A DNA stretch of 64,000 nucleotides from Brumimicrobium aurantiacum (GCF_003402975.1 NZ_QURB01000001.1:558001-622000); one strand, 5' to 3'. Numbered from the stretch's first letter, positions 43,960-53,686 are shown. Translations and numbers: made by a program. The notes: generated by a model from the sequence alone, not told the origin.

Positions 43960-45788
43960 AAAGCTTTTCCTTTCATTTTCTTCCAAATATAGAGTAGTGC
44001 GATACTCGAAGCTATGGTAATGGCCAAGAAAATCAGGGCATTGTTATACTCTCCATAAATGAGTTTTCCAACGGTAAACAAACATCCATAAATAGCTATC
44101 GTTGCTGATATAACAGCAAGTATTCCATTAGGAACAGACCATTTTTCATTGTTTTCTTCAAGATCTACATTTTCACTTTTGGCTTCTTCAATTACCGATT
44201 TCCATCCTGGACCACCAGGTTGCGTCGTTTTATAAAAATGATACAATACTCTTTTGGCTTCTCTTGGAGTTAAGAAAGTAACAGTCAACCAACAAATTGA
44301 AGTAAATAAAACAACAAAGGGATATTGCCACCAACTTTCAAAAACACCTTCTTGCAATTGACCATTTTCTAAAGTTTGACCAAACAAATAAGCACCCAAG
44401 GAAGTGAAGTTCAATAAAATGGATATGATTCCTGAAACAAACATTGCTGTAATTTCACTCCAAGCATTAATTCTAGACCAAAACCATCTTAAAATAAAAA
44501 CCATTCCTGTTCCGGCACCAAACATAATGATGATGTCAAATAATTGTAATGCGTTATTTAATAACAAAGCCAATCCTGTACTGATAAGCATCAATAAAAC
44601 CGTTGAAAGTCGGCCAACACGCACCAATTCCTTCTCTGAAGCATCTTTTTTGATATGCTGGGTGTAAAAATCATTTACAATGTAAGACGAACCCCAGTTC
44701 AAATGTGTAGAAATTGTTGACATATAGGCTGCACCTAAAGAAGCCAAGACTAAACCTAACAATCCAGAAGGTAGCATTGTTAACATCGCAGAGTAAGCTA
44801 AATCATGACCCAATTTACTTTCTTCAACATTTGGAAATGCAGCTTGAATACTCGCAATATCAGGAAAAACAACTAATGAAACCAAGGCTACGATAATCCA
44901 AGGCCATGGACGTAAAGCATAGTGCATTACATTAAAAAAGAAAGTTGCTCCAACCGCATGATTTTCGTTTTTGGCCGCCAACATTCGTTGCGCGATGTAA
45001 CCACCTCCTCCTGGTTCTCCTCCTGGAAACCAAGAACTCCACCATTGAACAGCAAGTGGAATAATCAATAAAGTGATGAATTTTTCTTTGTCGCTCCAAC
45101 TCGGTAAAAGCGCTATTTTATCTTGTACATTTTCGTGCGCGATAAGATTGGATAATCCTCCAACTTCAGGAAGATTCACCAAATAGTAAGCTGCTCCAAT
45201 AGATCCAGCCATAGCCACAAAAAAGAGAATAAAATCCGTATAAATTACACCACGAAACCCTCCAATAGCACTAAAAAGTACGGTTATTGTTCCAGCAATT
45301 CCTACAACTTCTAATGATGATAAGCCAAGCATTACTTGACCAATTTTAATTGCCGCAAGCGTTACACCTGCCATAGCTAAAACATTAAAAGCGAATCCTA
45401 AGTAAATAGACCTAAATCCACGTAAAAATCGGGCTGGTTTTCCACCATAACGCAGTTCGTAAAACTCCATATCGGTTTTGACATTAGACTTTCTCCAAAG
45501 CTTGGCGTAAACAAAAACCGTTAATAAACCTGTGAGTAGAAAAGCCCACCAAATCCAGTTTCCTGAAACGCCTTTATTTCGAACAACATCCGTTACAAAA
45601 TTTGGAGTATCTGTAGAAAAAGTAGTGGCCACCATTGAGAATCCAAGCAACCACCACGGCATATTTCTTCCCGAAAGAAAGAACTCTGAACTGTTTTTCC
45701 CCGACTTCTTTGAAACTATAATTCCGATGACAATCACCAGGGCAAAAAAGAAAAAAATAATTCCGTAATCGAAAGTAGATAGTGTCAT
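43956..45788 (-). CDS. Sodium/solute symporter (SSS family)
   Basis: A 610-residue transporter with about 15 TM helices. SSS landmarks are SEFFLSGRNMPWWLLGFSMVATTFSTDTPN near TM2 with the Na+-site serine/threonines, GVIYTDFILFFVAMAGS, and STISTHLNWGSSYIVNDFY around TM8. The ATTFSTDTP form resembles the Bacteroidetes branch that lacks a characterised substrate; sugars, amino acids or carboxylates are possible. Its last 4 nt overlap the convergent epimerase gene. No metabolic genes nearby reveal the substrate. Confidence 0.9.
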   Translation of the reverse strand: MTLSTFDYGIIFFFFALVIVIGIIVSKKSGKNSSEFFLSGRNMPWWLLGFSMVATTFSTDTPNFVTDVVRNKGVSGNWIWWAFLLTGLLTVFVYAKLWRKSNVKTDMEFYELRYGGKPARFLRGFRSIYLGFAFNVLAMAGVTLAAIKIGQVMLGLSSLEVVGIAGTITVLFSAIGGFRGVIYTDFILFFVAMAGSIGAAYYLVNLPEVGGLSNLIAHENVQDKIALLPSWSDKEKFITLLIIPLAVQWWSSWFPGGEPGGGGYIAQRMLAAKNENHAVGATFFFNVMHYALRPWPWIIVALVSLVVFPDIASIQAAFPNVEESKLGHDLAYSAMLTMLPSGLLGLVLASLGAAYMSTISTHLNWGSSYIVNDFYTQHIKKDASEKELVRVGRLSTVLLMLISTGLALLLNNALQLFDIIIMFGAGTGMVFILRWFWSRINAWSEITAMFVSGIISILLNFTSLGAYLFGQTLENGQLQEGVFESWWQYPFVVLFTSICWLTVTFLTPREAKRVLYHFYKTTQPGGPGWKSVIEEAKSENVDLEENNEKWSVPNGILAVISATIAIYGCLFTVGKLIYGEYNNALIFLAITIASSIALLYIWKKMKGKAF

Positions 45789-45847
45789 AATTTGGTTTGT
45801 TCTAAATAATAAAGCTTAAGCATGAAAGTTTAAAATTAAATAGATTT

Positions 45848-46645
45848 TCAATTACACCTATTTAATTTTCTATCAAATTTGCGTTGTCCTATTCTTTGTG
45901 AATAATTGTAACAATTCAGCCTTTTTATTAGTTTCTCTGCTTCTAACTTTGTGAAGTTACCATCAATAAAGACGGACCCTCCAACTACTTGGTTAAAAAT
46001 GAAAGGAGCGCTTAGTACTTTACTGTAGGATATCGTAGAAATACAATTATTTATGTTCTCCTTTGTGAGTTCACTAAATGCAACTGCTCCTTCTTCGTCA
46101 AAACTGATTGAAACACCGTAAAACTTGTCGTTAGGATGTTTTGATAAACGCGCAAAATCGATATTTTCATGGGTTATTTGATAACGACCTTTATTATTTA
46201 AAGCATAAAGCGAAAAATAATTATCGCCGTCATTAGTTAAGTTCTTAGGTTTTTGACTCCACATAAAATCTATGTTAGTCATGTTGTCAATCTTTTTTTC
46301 TTCTACAAATCTTTTAAAAATATGACTTACAATTGCTTTGTCATTCATTTTTGCATATCCAATAATTGGACTGTTTAAATATTCATTATTTGCTGAAATA
46401 TTGGAAATAAAAAAGGCCGAGAGACTATCAAATTTTGAGTTTTCCTTTATAAAAGTAGTGTCTTCACTTAAACGATTTATGGTATTAGAAAACGCTTTAT
46501 TGTTTAAATTACTTTTAAACTCTAAAAGAGGAGTCGAATTCTCTAATGCTGATTTTTGATACTCTTTACATTTACAAATGTACTTTTCATCATTAGTCGA
46601 CGAAGTCAATAAAAGAAGTGATATTATGAATAGTTTTTGAATCAA
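45848..46645 (-). CDS. Stand-alone SecDF P1-head-domain protein, exported
   Basis: A 265-residue protein starting at a TTG (46645); no ATG precedes the signal sequence (about 1-16). The C-terminal half fits the P1-head subdomain of SecD: GVSISFDEEGAVAFSELT, the ISTISYSKVLSAPFIF strand (SecD: vld.kvlsaP), GGSVFIDGNFTKLEAEKLIKRLN (SecD: isG.ft..eA..La..L). There are no TM helices of the translocase, so it is a periplasmic or anchored lone domain. The N-terminal half is unassigned. Whether it interacts with the Sec machinery or merely reuses the fold is open. Confidence 0.75.
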   Translation of the reverse strand: MIQKLFIISLLLLTSSTNDEKYICKCKEYQKSALENSTPLLEFKSNLNNKAFSNTINRLSEDTTFIKENSKFDSLSAFFISNISANNEYLNSPIIGYAKMNDKAIVSHIFKRFVEEKKIDNMTNIDFMWSQKPKNLTNDGDNYFSLYALNNKGRYQITHENIDFARLSKHPNDKFYGVSISFDEEGAVAFSELTKENINNCISTISYSKVLSAPFIFNQVVGGSVFIDGNFTKLEAEKLIKRLNCYNYSQRIGQRKFDRKLNRCN

Positions 46646-46738
46646 TTTTAGCTATTTATTAAATAATCAAAACGGTAAATATAGACTTTGTTTGTGTGAA
46701 TTAGATCAAAAATAAAAAAGCTTAAGGCAAATCATTTT

Positions 46739-46780
46739 ATGGATTGATAGTGATTGGCGCACCAACGAATTCCAATCCAT
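46739..46780. repeat. Long hairpin-forming inverted repeat
   Basis: ATGGATTG (46739-46746) and CAATCCAT (46773-46780) enclose an inner TTGG-CGCA-CCAA stem. It sits in the gap 46646-46862, which has no gene, just before repeat copy 4. It may be a further element of the same intergenic structure family. Confidence 0.4.
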
Positions 46781-46822
46781 TAAGAGCATTTCACACAATT
46801 AACCTCTATTCTGTTACAAAGA

Positions 46823-46866
46823 ATAGGGACGGTTTGCAATCCGTCCTTACACCAATCCGTCCCTAC
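46823..46866. repeat. Palindromic repeat, copy 4, with covarying arms
   Basis: TAGGGACGG-TTTGCAAT-CCGTCCTTA followed by a second right-hand unit CCAATCCGTCCCTAC. The architecture is that of copies 1-3, but GGGGCGTA/TACGCCCC is replaced by GGGACGG/CCGTCCT on both arms. The TAG stop of the SNF2 helicase gene (complement of CTA at 46863-46865) is the TAG of the element's terminal GTAGGG. Confidence 0.75.
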
Positions 46867-49800
46867 AACATCCCAAAAAATCTTTCCACATCATTACTAT
46901 CAAATGATTTTGATTCTTTATCAACGCGAATTACATCTGTTGCTACTGTTTTTTTCTTGTCTTGTAATTGTACAATTTTCTCTTCAATGGTGTCCTTACA
47001 AATCATGCGATAAGCCATTACTTTTTTGTCTTGTCCAATTCTATAACACCTATCAATCGCCTGACTTTCTACCGCAGGATTCCACCAAGGATCAATCAAA
47101 TAAACATAGTCTGCTTCGGTGAGATTTAAACCTGTTCCTCCTGCTTTTAAACTGATGAGAAATACACGTATTTTATCGTTATTTTGGAAATTATTGACTT
47201 TTTCTTCTCTGTTTTTCGATTGTCCGTCTAAATACTCAAATAGAATTCCTTCTTCTTCTAAACGGGCTTTTACCAAATGAAGCATTCCCACAAATTGAGA
47301 AAAAACCAAAATTTTATGTCCTCCAACTTTCTCTGTTAAGTGACGGACAAGTTCATCCAATTTTGCAGATTCATTTCCGTAGTCTTTCTCTTGGTCAGCT
47401 AGCGCGGTGGAATTACAAATCTGACGTAATTTAGTCAATCCTTGTAAAATGTACATTTGAGATTTATTAATCCCTTCGTCTTCTATTTGGTCGTTAATTT
47501 TCTGCTTGAAATAATCCTTAAATTCATTGTAAACCTGTCGTTGTCTTTGACCCATTTCACAATAAATCACGACTTCCGTTTTCGTGGGTAATTCCTTGGC
47601 CACTTGTGTTTTGGTTCTACGCAGCAAAAATGGATGAATCATGCGCGACAATAATTCTGAGGTATATTCATCCTGATTTTTATCTATTTCATCTGAGAAT
47701 GTTTGTTTAAAATGTTTCACGCTTCCAAAAATTCCTGGATTCAGAAAACTAAACTGACTGTATAAATCAAAAGTATTGTTTTCAATTGGCGTTCCTGTGA
47801 GTGCCAAAAGGTTAAATCCTTTCAGTAATCTTACGGCTTTAAAGCGTTGTGAGCTTGGATTTTTAATGGCTTGACTTTCATCCAAAATAATATAGTTGTA
47901 TTTGTTTTTTACATGAATTTCAATATCCTTAATTAAAGAACCGTAAGTCGTCAAAATAATATCAAAATCACCAAAACTCGAAGCGAAATCATGTCTTTTT
48001 GGTCCAATAAAACTCAAAACAGAAAGTTTTGGAGCAAATTTTTCAATTTCAGCAGCCCAATTAAAAATCAAAGAAGTTGGAGCAATCACCAAATGGGGGA
48101 GTGTTGTCGACTTCTGATTCTTTAAATATTGGAAAAAAGCAATTGTTTGGAGGGTTTTTCCTAATCCCATATCATCTGCTAAACAACCACCTAACTGATT
48201 TTCATGTAAGAAAACTAACCAGTTAAGACCTTCTTCTTGATAAGCTCTTAAAGTTGCGTTTAATCCTTTTGGATGAGGAATAGGTTTTAGCGATTTTAAA
48301 TTATTGATTCGCTTTTTCTTCTCATGTAATTCAGTTAAAAAATGAGGCACATTTGTTTCCTCTTCGTACAATTCATCTATGATATTGAATTGAAAATTTG
48401 AAATTTCTATTTTGTCTTTCTTGACATTTCCAAGCTTAAAGTACTTCTTGTATTTTTCAATCCATTCTTTCGGTAAAACTCCAATTGAACCATCATTTAA
48501 TTCAACGAAATTACTTTGTTTTATAATGGCTTTTTGAAGCTTTTTTAAATTCACCTTTTGGTTGCCAAATGCAATATCGACATTCATATCAAACCAATCA
48601 GTTCCCGAACTTAAACCCACTGAAAAAGTTGGTTTATTCAAGTTGTATTTAATTGATTTAAGATCATTTAAACCAAAAACACGCACATTTTCAGATTTCA
48701 ATTGGTCAATGACTTGCATTAGCCACATCGATTTGAGCGCTTCTTCTACAGACAGATAAAAGTAATTGGATTGATGTTCAAATTTTGGATGAAGTGCCTT
48801 AAAGTTTTTAAAGAAATCTTCTTCTAAAGTTTTATCACGTTTTTGAAAACTCAATGATTTTGAATTGGTCCAAACTTTTTCATTTCCTTCTGGAGAAACC
48901 AGTGTTTTTCCATATTGTACCAATGGTTGCAAGACCACAAATTTTCCTTCTTCATCAGAGAGGTAAACATGCTTTTCTATCGCAGGCTTTACTTTTGATT
49001 TTGAGGTTTTAATCCCTTTAAAATCAATTTCATAAACGCGCGACATTGGTTCAATTACTGTTGACTTTAGTTCATCAATTCCCTTATGAACAATATTCAT
49101 TTGCGCTTGATCAATAGAATTGACAACAGCAAAAGCACGTTCAGGATTCAAGAAGCGATAAAATTGATTATTGGCAATCACACCGAATGAAGTAATCAAC
49201 AATTTGGTTGAATTTACAGCAAAAAGCTCATCTTCAATTTTCAATTTAAAATCAAGTTGGTAAAAAGGCTTCTTATCTGTGATTTTCAACACAGGAATAA
49301 CTTCCTTATCACTAACCGTTATTTCTGTTGTATTGCGTTTTGTAAGTGAATCTTTTGCCTTATAACAATACAATTTGATGGAAGCTTTGCTCTTTACAAT
49401 TGAAGAGAACAAGTGAATTTGTTTTTTCGTTCTTTCAATCGTTATTCCACTGTACTTTTCTTTATCAAAGGTTTCAGATAATTGAATACCTTGAATGACA
49501 ACATCCTTATCATTTCTATCTTCGATTTTAGACAAGGCCTCAGAGAAGTTGATATCTGAAATTTCTCTAAACTTGGTTGACAAATTCTTCTTGGCCTTAT
49601 CAAGTTTACCATAAAAAACTTCTACATCGCTTATCTTATAATCTACTGTTGACAATGCGATTCCAACACCATAAGCAGCGGTTTCTTCATTTTCTGAAGG
49701 AAGGTAAAAGGCTTTTCTATCATTGGCGAAAAGGTTAAACATTTTGTTTCCCTCATCAACTACATTCTTAATTTTCTCTTTAACAGAAATTCCTTCCGTT

Positions 49801-50534
49801 GAAATTACCATTTCAAAAGCTTGATCAAACTCCAATAAACCTTTGAACTTTGAAGCTTCCATGGTTCTTTGTTTGAAGCGTTCGATAAAATCATCAGCAA
49901 AATAATCCTTCCCAAATTTCGCAAAGAATGTTTTTAAGAAGGTGAACTTATGTGTACAAATCATTTTACTGCCTTCGCAACTGCATTTTAAAAGTAAGTC
50001 ATTGGTTTTCCGTTTGATGTTAAAAGACAAAAAGAAATCTTCTCTAAAATCTTCATATACGGCATCAACTCTGTTTTTATTTACAGCAGTAAAATTCAAA
50101 GGAGTGTAGTAGTTATTTTGACGGGCAAACTCCATTTTATTGAGTTTTTCAGTATCAATAATGCCGTCCTTATGAGGAATTTCAGTGATTTTAGACAAAA
50201 ACTCATTTTTAACCACCTTATTCGTTAAATCAATAGTTTCATCTTCGATTTGTTGCATTAGATTTTTAAATGCAGCCACTAGGTGTTTACAAATGCCTAC
50301 ACCATGATATTTACAACTACAAGAAGTTTTGATGTTGTAGTAATCAGAAAGATCAATAAAAACGTCATAAGGTTCTATTTCTGATCCATTACATTCGTAT
50401 AAAAATGTATCGTTATTTTGCGTAACAAGTGTAGGGTAGTAGCTGTAAGCTCTTCCAACAATTACAAAATCAGCATTATCACTTAAATACTCCCGGAGTT
50501 TTGCAAGAACCAAATTCAGTTGACTCGATTTCAA
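46863..50534 (-). CDS. SWIM zinc-finger SNF2-family helicase (Swi2/Snf2, RapA-like)
   Basis: A 1223-residue ATPase. Near the N-terminus are two SWIM-type CxCx(n)CxH zinc fingers (CSCKYHGVGICKH and CSCEGSKMICTH). After a long middle region come the SNF2 motor motifs: ADDMGLGKTLQTIAF (I), IAPTSLIFNW (Ia), DESQAIKN (II), ALTGTPIENN (III), SLKAGGTGLNLTEAD (V) and DRCYRIGQ (VI). The start is a TTG at 50534; no ATG occurs before the first zinc finger. Such proteins remodel protein-DNA complexes in transcription or repair, but the bacterial SWIM class is little characterised. The stop codon is supplied by the palindromic repeat. Confidence 0.9.
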   Translation of the reverse strand: MKSSQLNLVLAKLREYLSDNADFVIVGRAYSYYPTLVTQNNDTFLYECNGSEIEPYDVFIDLSDYYNIKTSCSCKYHGVGICKHLVAAFKNLMQQIEDETIDLTNKVVKNEFLSKITEIPHKDGIIDTEKLNKMEFARQNNYYTPLNFTAVNKNRVDAVYEDFREDFFLSFNIKRKTNDLLLKCSCEGSKMICTHKFTFLKTFFAKFGKDYFADDFIERFKQRTMEASKFKGLLEFDQAFEMVISTEGISVKEKIKNVVDEGNKMFNLFANDRKAFYLPSENEETAAYGVGIALSTVDYKISDVEVFYGKLDKAKKNLSTKFREISDINFSEALSKIEDRNDKDVVIQGIQLSETFDKEKYSGITIERTKKQIHLFSSIVKSKASIKLYCYKAKDSLTKRNTTEITVSDKEVIPVLKITDKKPFYQLDFKLKIEDELFAVNSTKLLITSFGVIANNQFYRFLNPERAFAVVNSIDQAQMNIVHKGIDELKSTVIEPMSRVYEIDFKGIKTSKSKVKPAIEKHVYLSDEEGKFVVLQPLVQYGKTLVSPEGNEKVWTNSKSLSFQKRDKTLEEDFFKNFKALHPKFEHQSNYFYLSVEEALKSMWLMQVIDQLKSENVRVFGLNDLKSIKYNLNKPTFSVGLSSGTDWFDMNVDIAFGNQKVNLKKLQKAIIKQSNFVELNDGSIGVLPKEWIEKYKKYFKLGNVKKDKIEISNFQFNIIDELYEEETNVPHFLTELHEKKKRINNLKSLKPIPHPKGLNATLRAYQEEGLNWLVFLHENQLGGCLADDMGLGKTLQTIAFFQYLKNQKSTTLPHLVIAPTSLIFNWAAEIEKFAPKLSVLSFIGPKRHDFASSFGDFDIILTTYGSLIKDIEIHVKNKYNYIILDESQAIKNPSSQRFKAVRLLKGFNLLALTGTPIENNTFDLYSQFSFLNPGIFGSVKHFKQTFSDEIDKNQDEYTSELLSRMIHPFLLRRTKTQVAKELPTKTEVVIYCEMGQRQRQVYNEFKDYFKQKINDQIEDEGINKSQMYILQGLTKLRQICNSTALADQEKDYGNESAKLDELVRHLTEKVGGHKILVFSQFVGMLHLVKARLEEEGILFEYLDGQSKNREEKVNNFQNNDKIRVFLISLKAGGTGLNLTEADYVYLIDPWWNPAVESQAIDRCYRIGQDKKVMAYRMICKDTIEEKIVQLQDKKKTVATDVIRVDKESKSFDSNDVERFFGML

Positions 50535-50644
50535 TTCGCTTTTATTTAATTTCTAAAATTGTAAAGTTAGGAGAATACAAATTAGAATTAAAGCTTGAAA
50601 AACTAAAATTGAAGGAATAAATAGAAATTAGGTAAAGAAAAATA

Positions 50645-51490
50645 TTACAAATACTGTTTTATACGACTCAACAAAACATATTGTTCTTCTGACAGATTAT
50701 CAAATTTCACATCGAGGAACATTAAACTTCTATCATATTCATCAATCGTCCATGATTTAGGTTTTAGTTCTTTTTTACCTTCATAATCAATCGTACGCAA
50801 GACATAACGGATGCAATTAAGCTGGGCTATTAATTTATTGTTGGCGTTCATTATAACCCAAGGAGCACCGTCCCATGAAGTTTTTTCAAACATCTTTTCC
50901 TTATACTTGGTATAGGTTTCCCAATGATCAACAGATTCTAGGTCATTTTCAGATAGTTTCCAATATTTTAAATCATGATTTCGGCGTATTTCAAATCGCG
51001 TTGCTTGCGTTGAAATATTGATGGAGAGGTAAAACTTAATAATAATTACACCTTCTTTTACAAGTTCTTTTTCCCAATCAACAACACGTTTCATAAAGTA
51101 ATTATACTGATGATCTGTACAATAACCCATAGTAGGTTGTATCAAAGCTCGTGAATACCATGAACGATCAAAAAAAACAATTTCACCTTCTTTTGGTAAT
51201 TTGGCTTTGTAGGTATTTAACCAGTTTTTATGTTGCTTCTTTGTCGGAATACCCAATTCAACGACCCTAAAATGTCCTGTCATAAGGTGTTCAGAAATTC
51301 GACGAATTGCAGCTCCTTTTCCAGCGGCATCTCTTCCTTCAAAAATGATGGCTACCTTTTTATTATACTTCAGCATCCATTCTTGAAGTTTTAAAAGCTC
51401 CTTTTGCAAGCGAAATTTCTCCTTATGGAATTGATTGTTGGTGAGGGAAGTATAATCTGAGTTAAGATAAATACAATTTTTATTGTCCAT
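50645..51490 (-). CDS. ppk2: Polyphosphate kinase 2 (PPK2 family)
   Basis: About 281 residues from the ATG at 51490 (MDNKN); the frame before it opens with a TTG. Walker A is FEGRDAAGKGAAIRR, the lid/Walker B region FFDRSWYSRALIQPTMGYC, and RFEIRRNHDLKYWKLSENDL is the conserved basic segment. PPK2 transfers phosphate between polyphosphate and nucleoside mono- or diphosphates. The RDAAGKG one-domain form matches classes I/III; class cannot be settled by eye. The next gene upstream on the strand encodes an exopolyphosphatase, so polyphosphate turnover is clustered here. Confidence 0.92.
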   Translation of the reverse strand: MDNKNCIYLNSDYTSLTNNQFHKEKFRLQKELLKLQEWMLKYNKKVAIIFEGRDAAGKGAAIRRISEHLMTGHFRVVELGIPTKKQHKNWLNTYKAKLPKEGEIVFFDRSWYSRALIQPTMGYCTDHQYNYFMKRVVDWEKELVKEGVIIIKFYLSINISTQATRFEIRRNHDLKYWKLSENDLESVDHWETYTKYKEKMFEKTSWDGAPWVIMNANNKLIAQLNCIRYVLRTIDYEGKKELKPKSWTIDEYDRSLMFLDVKFDNLSEEQYVLLSRIKQYL

Positions 51491-51577
51491 CCTCAAATGT
51501 AAATCTGAGTCCTGAAAAGTATATTAAGCCAATATTATTTATTGAATAAATTTCTCGAAGCTTATAGAATCAAAACA

Positions 51578-52459
51578 TCAATTTTTTGAATTCTCTAAAA
51601 ACATACTGTAAATCATTCCATCTGAAAGACCAATCTTAGGGATTGCTACCTTTTTAATCTTCAGCAACTTAGCTATATAAATATAAATATCTAAAGCAGG
51701 AACAATTGTATCAGCACGATCTGGTTTTAGTTTATATTTATTCATTCGTTCATCAACATTCAATACTTCAAGTTCTTTATGCAGCGCTTTTAACTTCTTC
51801 AGTGAAACCGGTTTTACCGAATCACCATCAATGAGTTTTTGGGCTTTATTTATATTACCACCTGTTGCAAAGACTTTATAGTTATTTGTTTCACTGATAT
51901 TATTCGCGATCCATGTTTTAATTTCTTTACGACAATTTTTGGGTACTTTATTCTTTAGCACTCTCAATGTTCCAATCTTAAAAGACTTTGCTTCAACCCT
52001 TTTGCCATTTTCAAAAACACTAATTTCCGTTGAGCCACCACCAACGTCAATTACAATAAAAGAATTTTCTTCGTCTTTATTAATCAGTGAAAAAGTGGAA
52101 AAAATAAGTTCAGCTTCTTCTTGACCTGAAATAATTTCCATGGATATACCAACTTCTTCCTCAATATACTTTTTGACTTTCTCAGCATTTTTTGCTTCTC
52201 GCATTGCAGATGTAGCGCATATCCTGAGTTGTTTAACTTCAAATATTTCTGCAATTAACTTAAAGGCTTGCATTGATTTCTTAAACTCAATCAGTTTTTG
52301 ATCAGAAATAAAACCAGTATCGAAAACCTCAACACCCAATCGTAAAGGTATACGCACATATGAATGTTTACGGATAAAACCTTTTGGAGATGATAAATCA
52401 ACTTCACCGATTAAAAGTCGGGTAGCATTTGTTCCGATATCAATTGCTGCAAATTTCAT
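51578..52459 (-). CDS. ppx: Exopolyphosphatase / guanosine pentaphosphatase family protein
   Basis: About 293 residues from the ATG at 52459 (MKFAAIDIGTNATRLLI); the longer frame starts before the ASKHA fold. The phosphate loops are AAIDIGTNATR and VIDVGGGSTEISVF, with TSAMREAKN and EEAELIF between them. This is the short PPX/GppA form without the C-terminal HD-like domain. It would degrade polyphosphate from the ends or act on pppGpp. It is 88 nt upstream of ppk2 on the same strand. Confidence 0.9.
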   Translation of the reverse strand: MKFAAIDIGTNATRLLIGEVDLSSPKGFIRKHSYVRIPLRLGVEVFDTGFISDQKLIEFKKSMQAFKLIAEIFEVKQLRICATSAMREAKNAEKVKKYIEEEVGISMEIISGQEEAELIFSTFSLINKDEENSFIVIDVGGGSTEISVFENGKRVEAKSFKIGTLRVLKNKVPKNCRKEIKTWIANNISETNNYKVFATGGNINKAQKLIDGDSVKPVSLKKLKALHKELEVLNVDERMNKYKLKPDRADTIVPALDIYIYIAKLLKIKKVAIPKIGLSDGMIYSMFLENSKN

Positions 52460-52480
52460 AGTTACACCAAAAATAAACAA

Positions 52481-52797
52481 ATTGATGTTTCACGAAGAAA
52501 CAACCATGTTAATATAAAATGAAGAATAAGAAACTTTCAAATTTGTGTGAAAATTTATTTAGGTGACAAAAACGGAAAAAAATAAAATTATGGGTACAAA
52601 ATCAAAAATTTATAGAAAACTGCTCAAATTCATCGAAAAACACCCTCTTATAAATGGAAGATCTCGATTTTTTAGACCTACGATACCATAATAGATAAGA
52701 AACAGCTTAAATACCGTCTTAAAATCAAAATTCACTACTTTGAATAAATTTTAAACTTAAAAATTATGTCAAAAATAGGGGAGAGGTAGAAAACCAA
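52481..52797. other. Intergenic region between ppx and the methyltransferase gene
   Basis: A 317-bp AT-rich gap with no gene visible. At 52486-52502 it contains TGTTTCACGAAGAAACA, a parS-like sequence with a changed and lengthened centre. No promoter with a full -33/-7 match was found. Confidence 0.4.
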
Positions 52798-53670
52798 CTA
52801 TTTTTTCTCAAAAACGTAAACTTGACTTGAGTAACCATATTTTCTTGCTTTCATATTTGAAATAAATCCTCTTAATACTCCAAGCAATGAAAAACGGTTT
52901 TTATATTTTTCTGAAAGCATGGAAACATAATATGCATCATATGGCATTGGAATAACTTTTTTCAAGTCAAATCCAAAATCTAACATTAAGCGAGAAATAT
53001 CGTTTTTTTGAAAATGATAAAGGTGACGTGGAACATCATAGGCTGCCCAATCTTCTTTATAATGTCGCGCATCATGAGAATTCATATTTGGAACAGCGAT
53101 AAACAAACGACCATCACTTTTTAAAATTTCATCAATTCGTTTCAGGTCTTTTCTCAAATCATAAACATGTTCCAAAACATGCCACATGGTAATAACATCA
53201 AAAGAATTACTTTCTATATTATAAAGTTCTGCTTGATCACTACTTCTAACGTGATTGTTTTTATGAGCAAAATCACGTGCATCAGCATCAGGTTCCAAAC
53301 CTGTTCCTTTAAATCCATGATCATTTGCAACCTTCAAAAAGTGTCCTGTTCCAGATCCAATGTCCAACAAACATTTTCCGTCAGTTTCATTTTTAATCCA
53401 TTTCACCTTTTCTTTTAAAGTGATATTACGCACCCTATTGTAAAGAAAATTAATGACTCCTTTCTTGTTTGAACTATGAGAAATATATTCCTCAGACTTA
53501 TAATACTCACCAATTTTATCAATTTCAGGAATTGGATTTGTAAAGTGGAATCCACAATTATCACATTCTACAATCTTAAATTCCTCCCTAGTGATCATGT
53601 GATCTTTTACGCTTAGATAGTCTTTAAAATAGGACTCTTCACAAACAGGACAATTTCTAATGGATTTCAT
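52798..53670 (-). CDS. Class I SAM-dependent methyltransferase with N-terminal zinc ribbon
   Basis: A 290-residue methyltransferase. An N-terminal zinc-ribbon-like segment (CPVCEESYF...CDNCGFHFTNP) is followed by the SAM-binding motif CLLDIGSGTGHFLKVA, the acidic LEPDADA, and the FDVITMWHVLEHVYDL motif typical of the methyltransf_12/UbiE-like superfamily. A later segment is DGRLFIAVPNMNSHD. The zinc ribbon plus this fold occurs in sugar and lipid O-methyltransferases, so the substrate could be a cell-envelope glycan; that is uncertain. It is transcribed just after mnmG, with a parS site in the gap. Confidence 0.85.
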   Translation of the reverse strand: MKSIRNCPVCEESYFKDYLSVKDHMITREEFKIVECDNCGFHFTNPIPEIDKIGEYYKSEEYISHSSNKKGVINFLYNRVRNITLKEKVKWIKNETDGKCLLDIGSGTGHFLKVANDHGFKGTGLEPDADARDFAHKNNHVRSSDQAELYNIESNSFDVITMWHVLEHVYDLRKDLKRIDEILKSDGRLFIAVPNMNSHDARHYKEDWAAYDVPRHLYHFQKNDISRLMLDFGFDLKKVIPMPYDAYYVSMLSEKYKNRFSLLGVLRGFISNMKARKYGYSSQVYVFEKK

Positions 53671-53686
53671 TTCTTAATTTTAATAA

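Noticed and set aside
3102-46866. The dispersed palindromes as a CRISPR array
   Set aside because: Copies are kilobases apart, are inverted repeats without spacers, and no cas genes are present.
52486-52502. TGTTTCACGAAGAAACA as a fourth parS site
   Set aside because: The two half-sites fit, but the central CACGTG is altered and one base is inserted, so ParB binding is doubtful. Kept only as a note in the intergenic entry.
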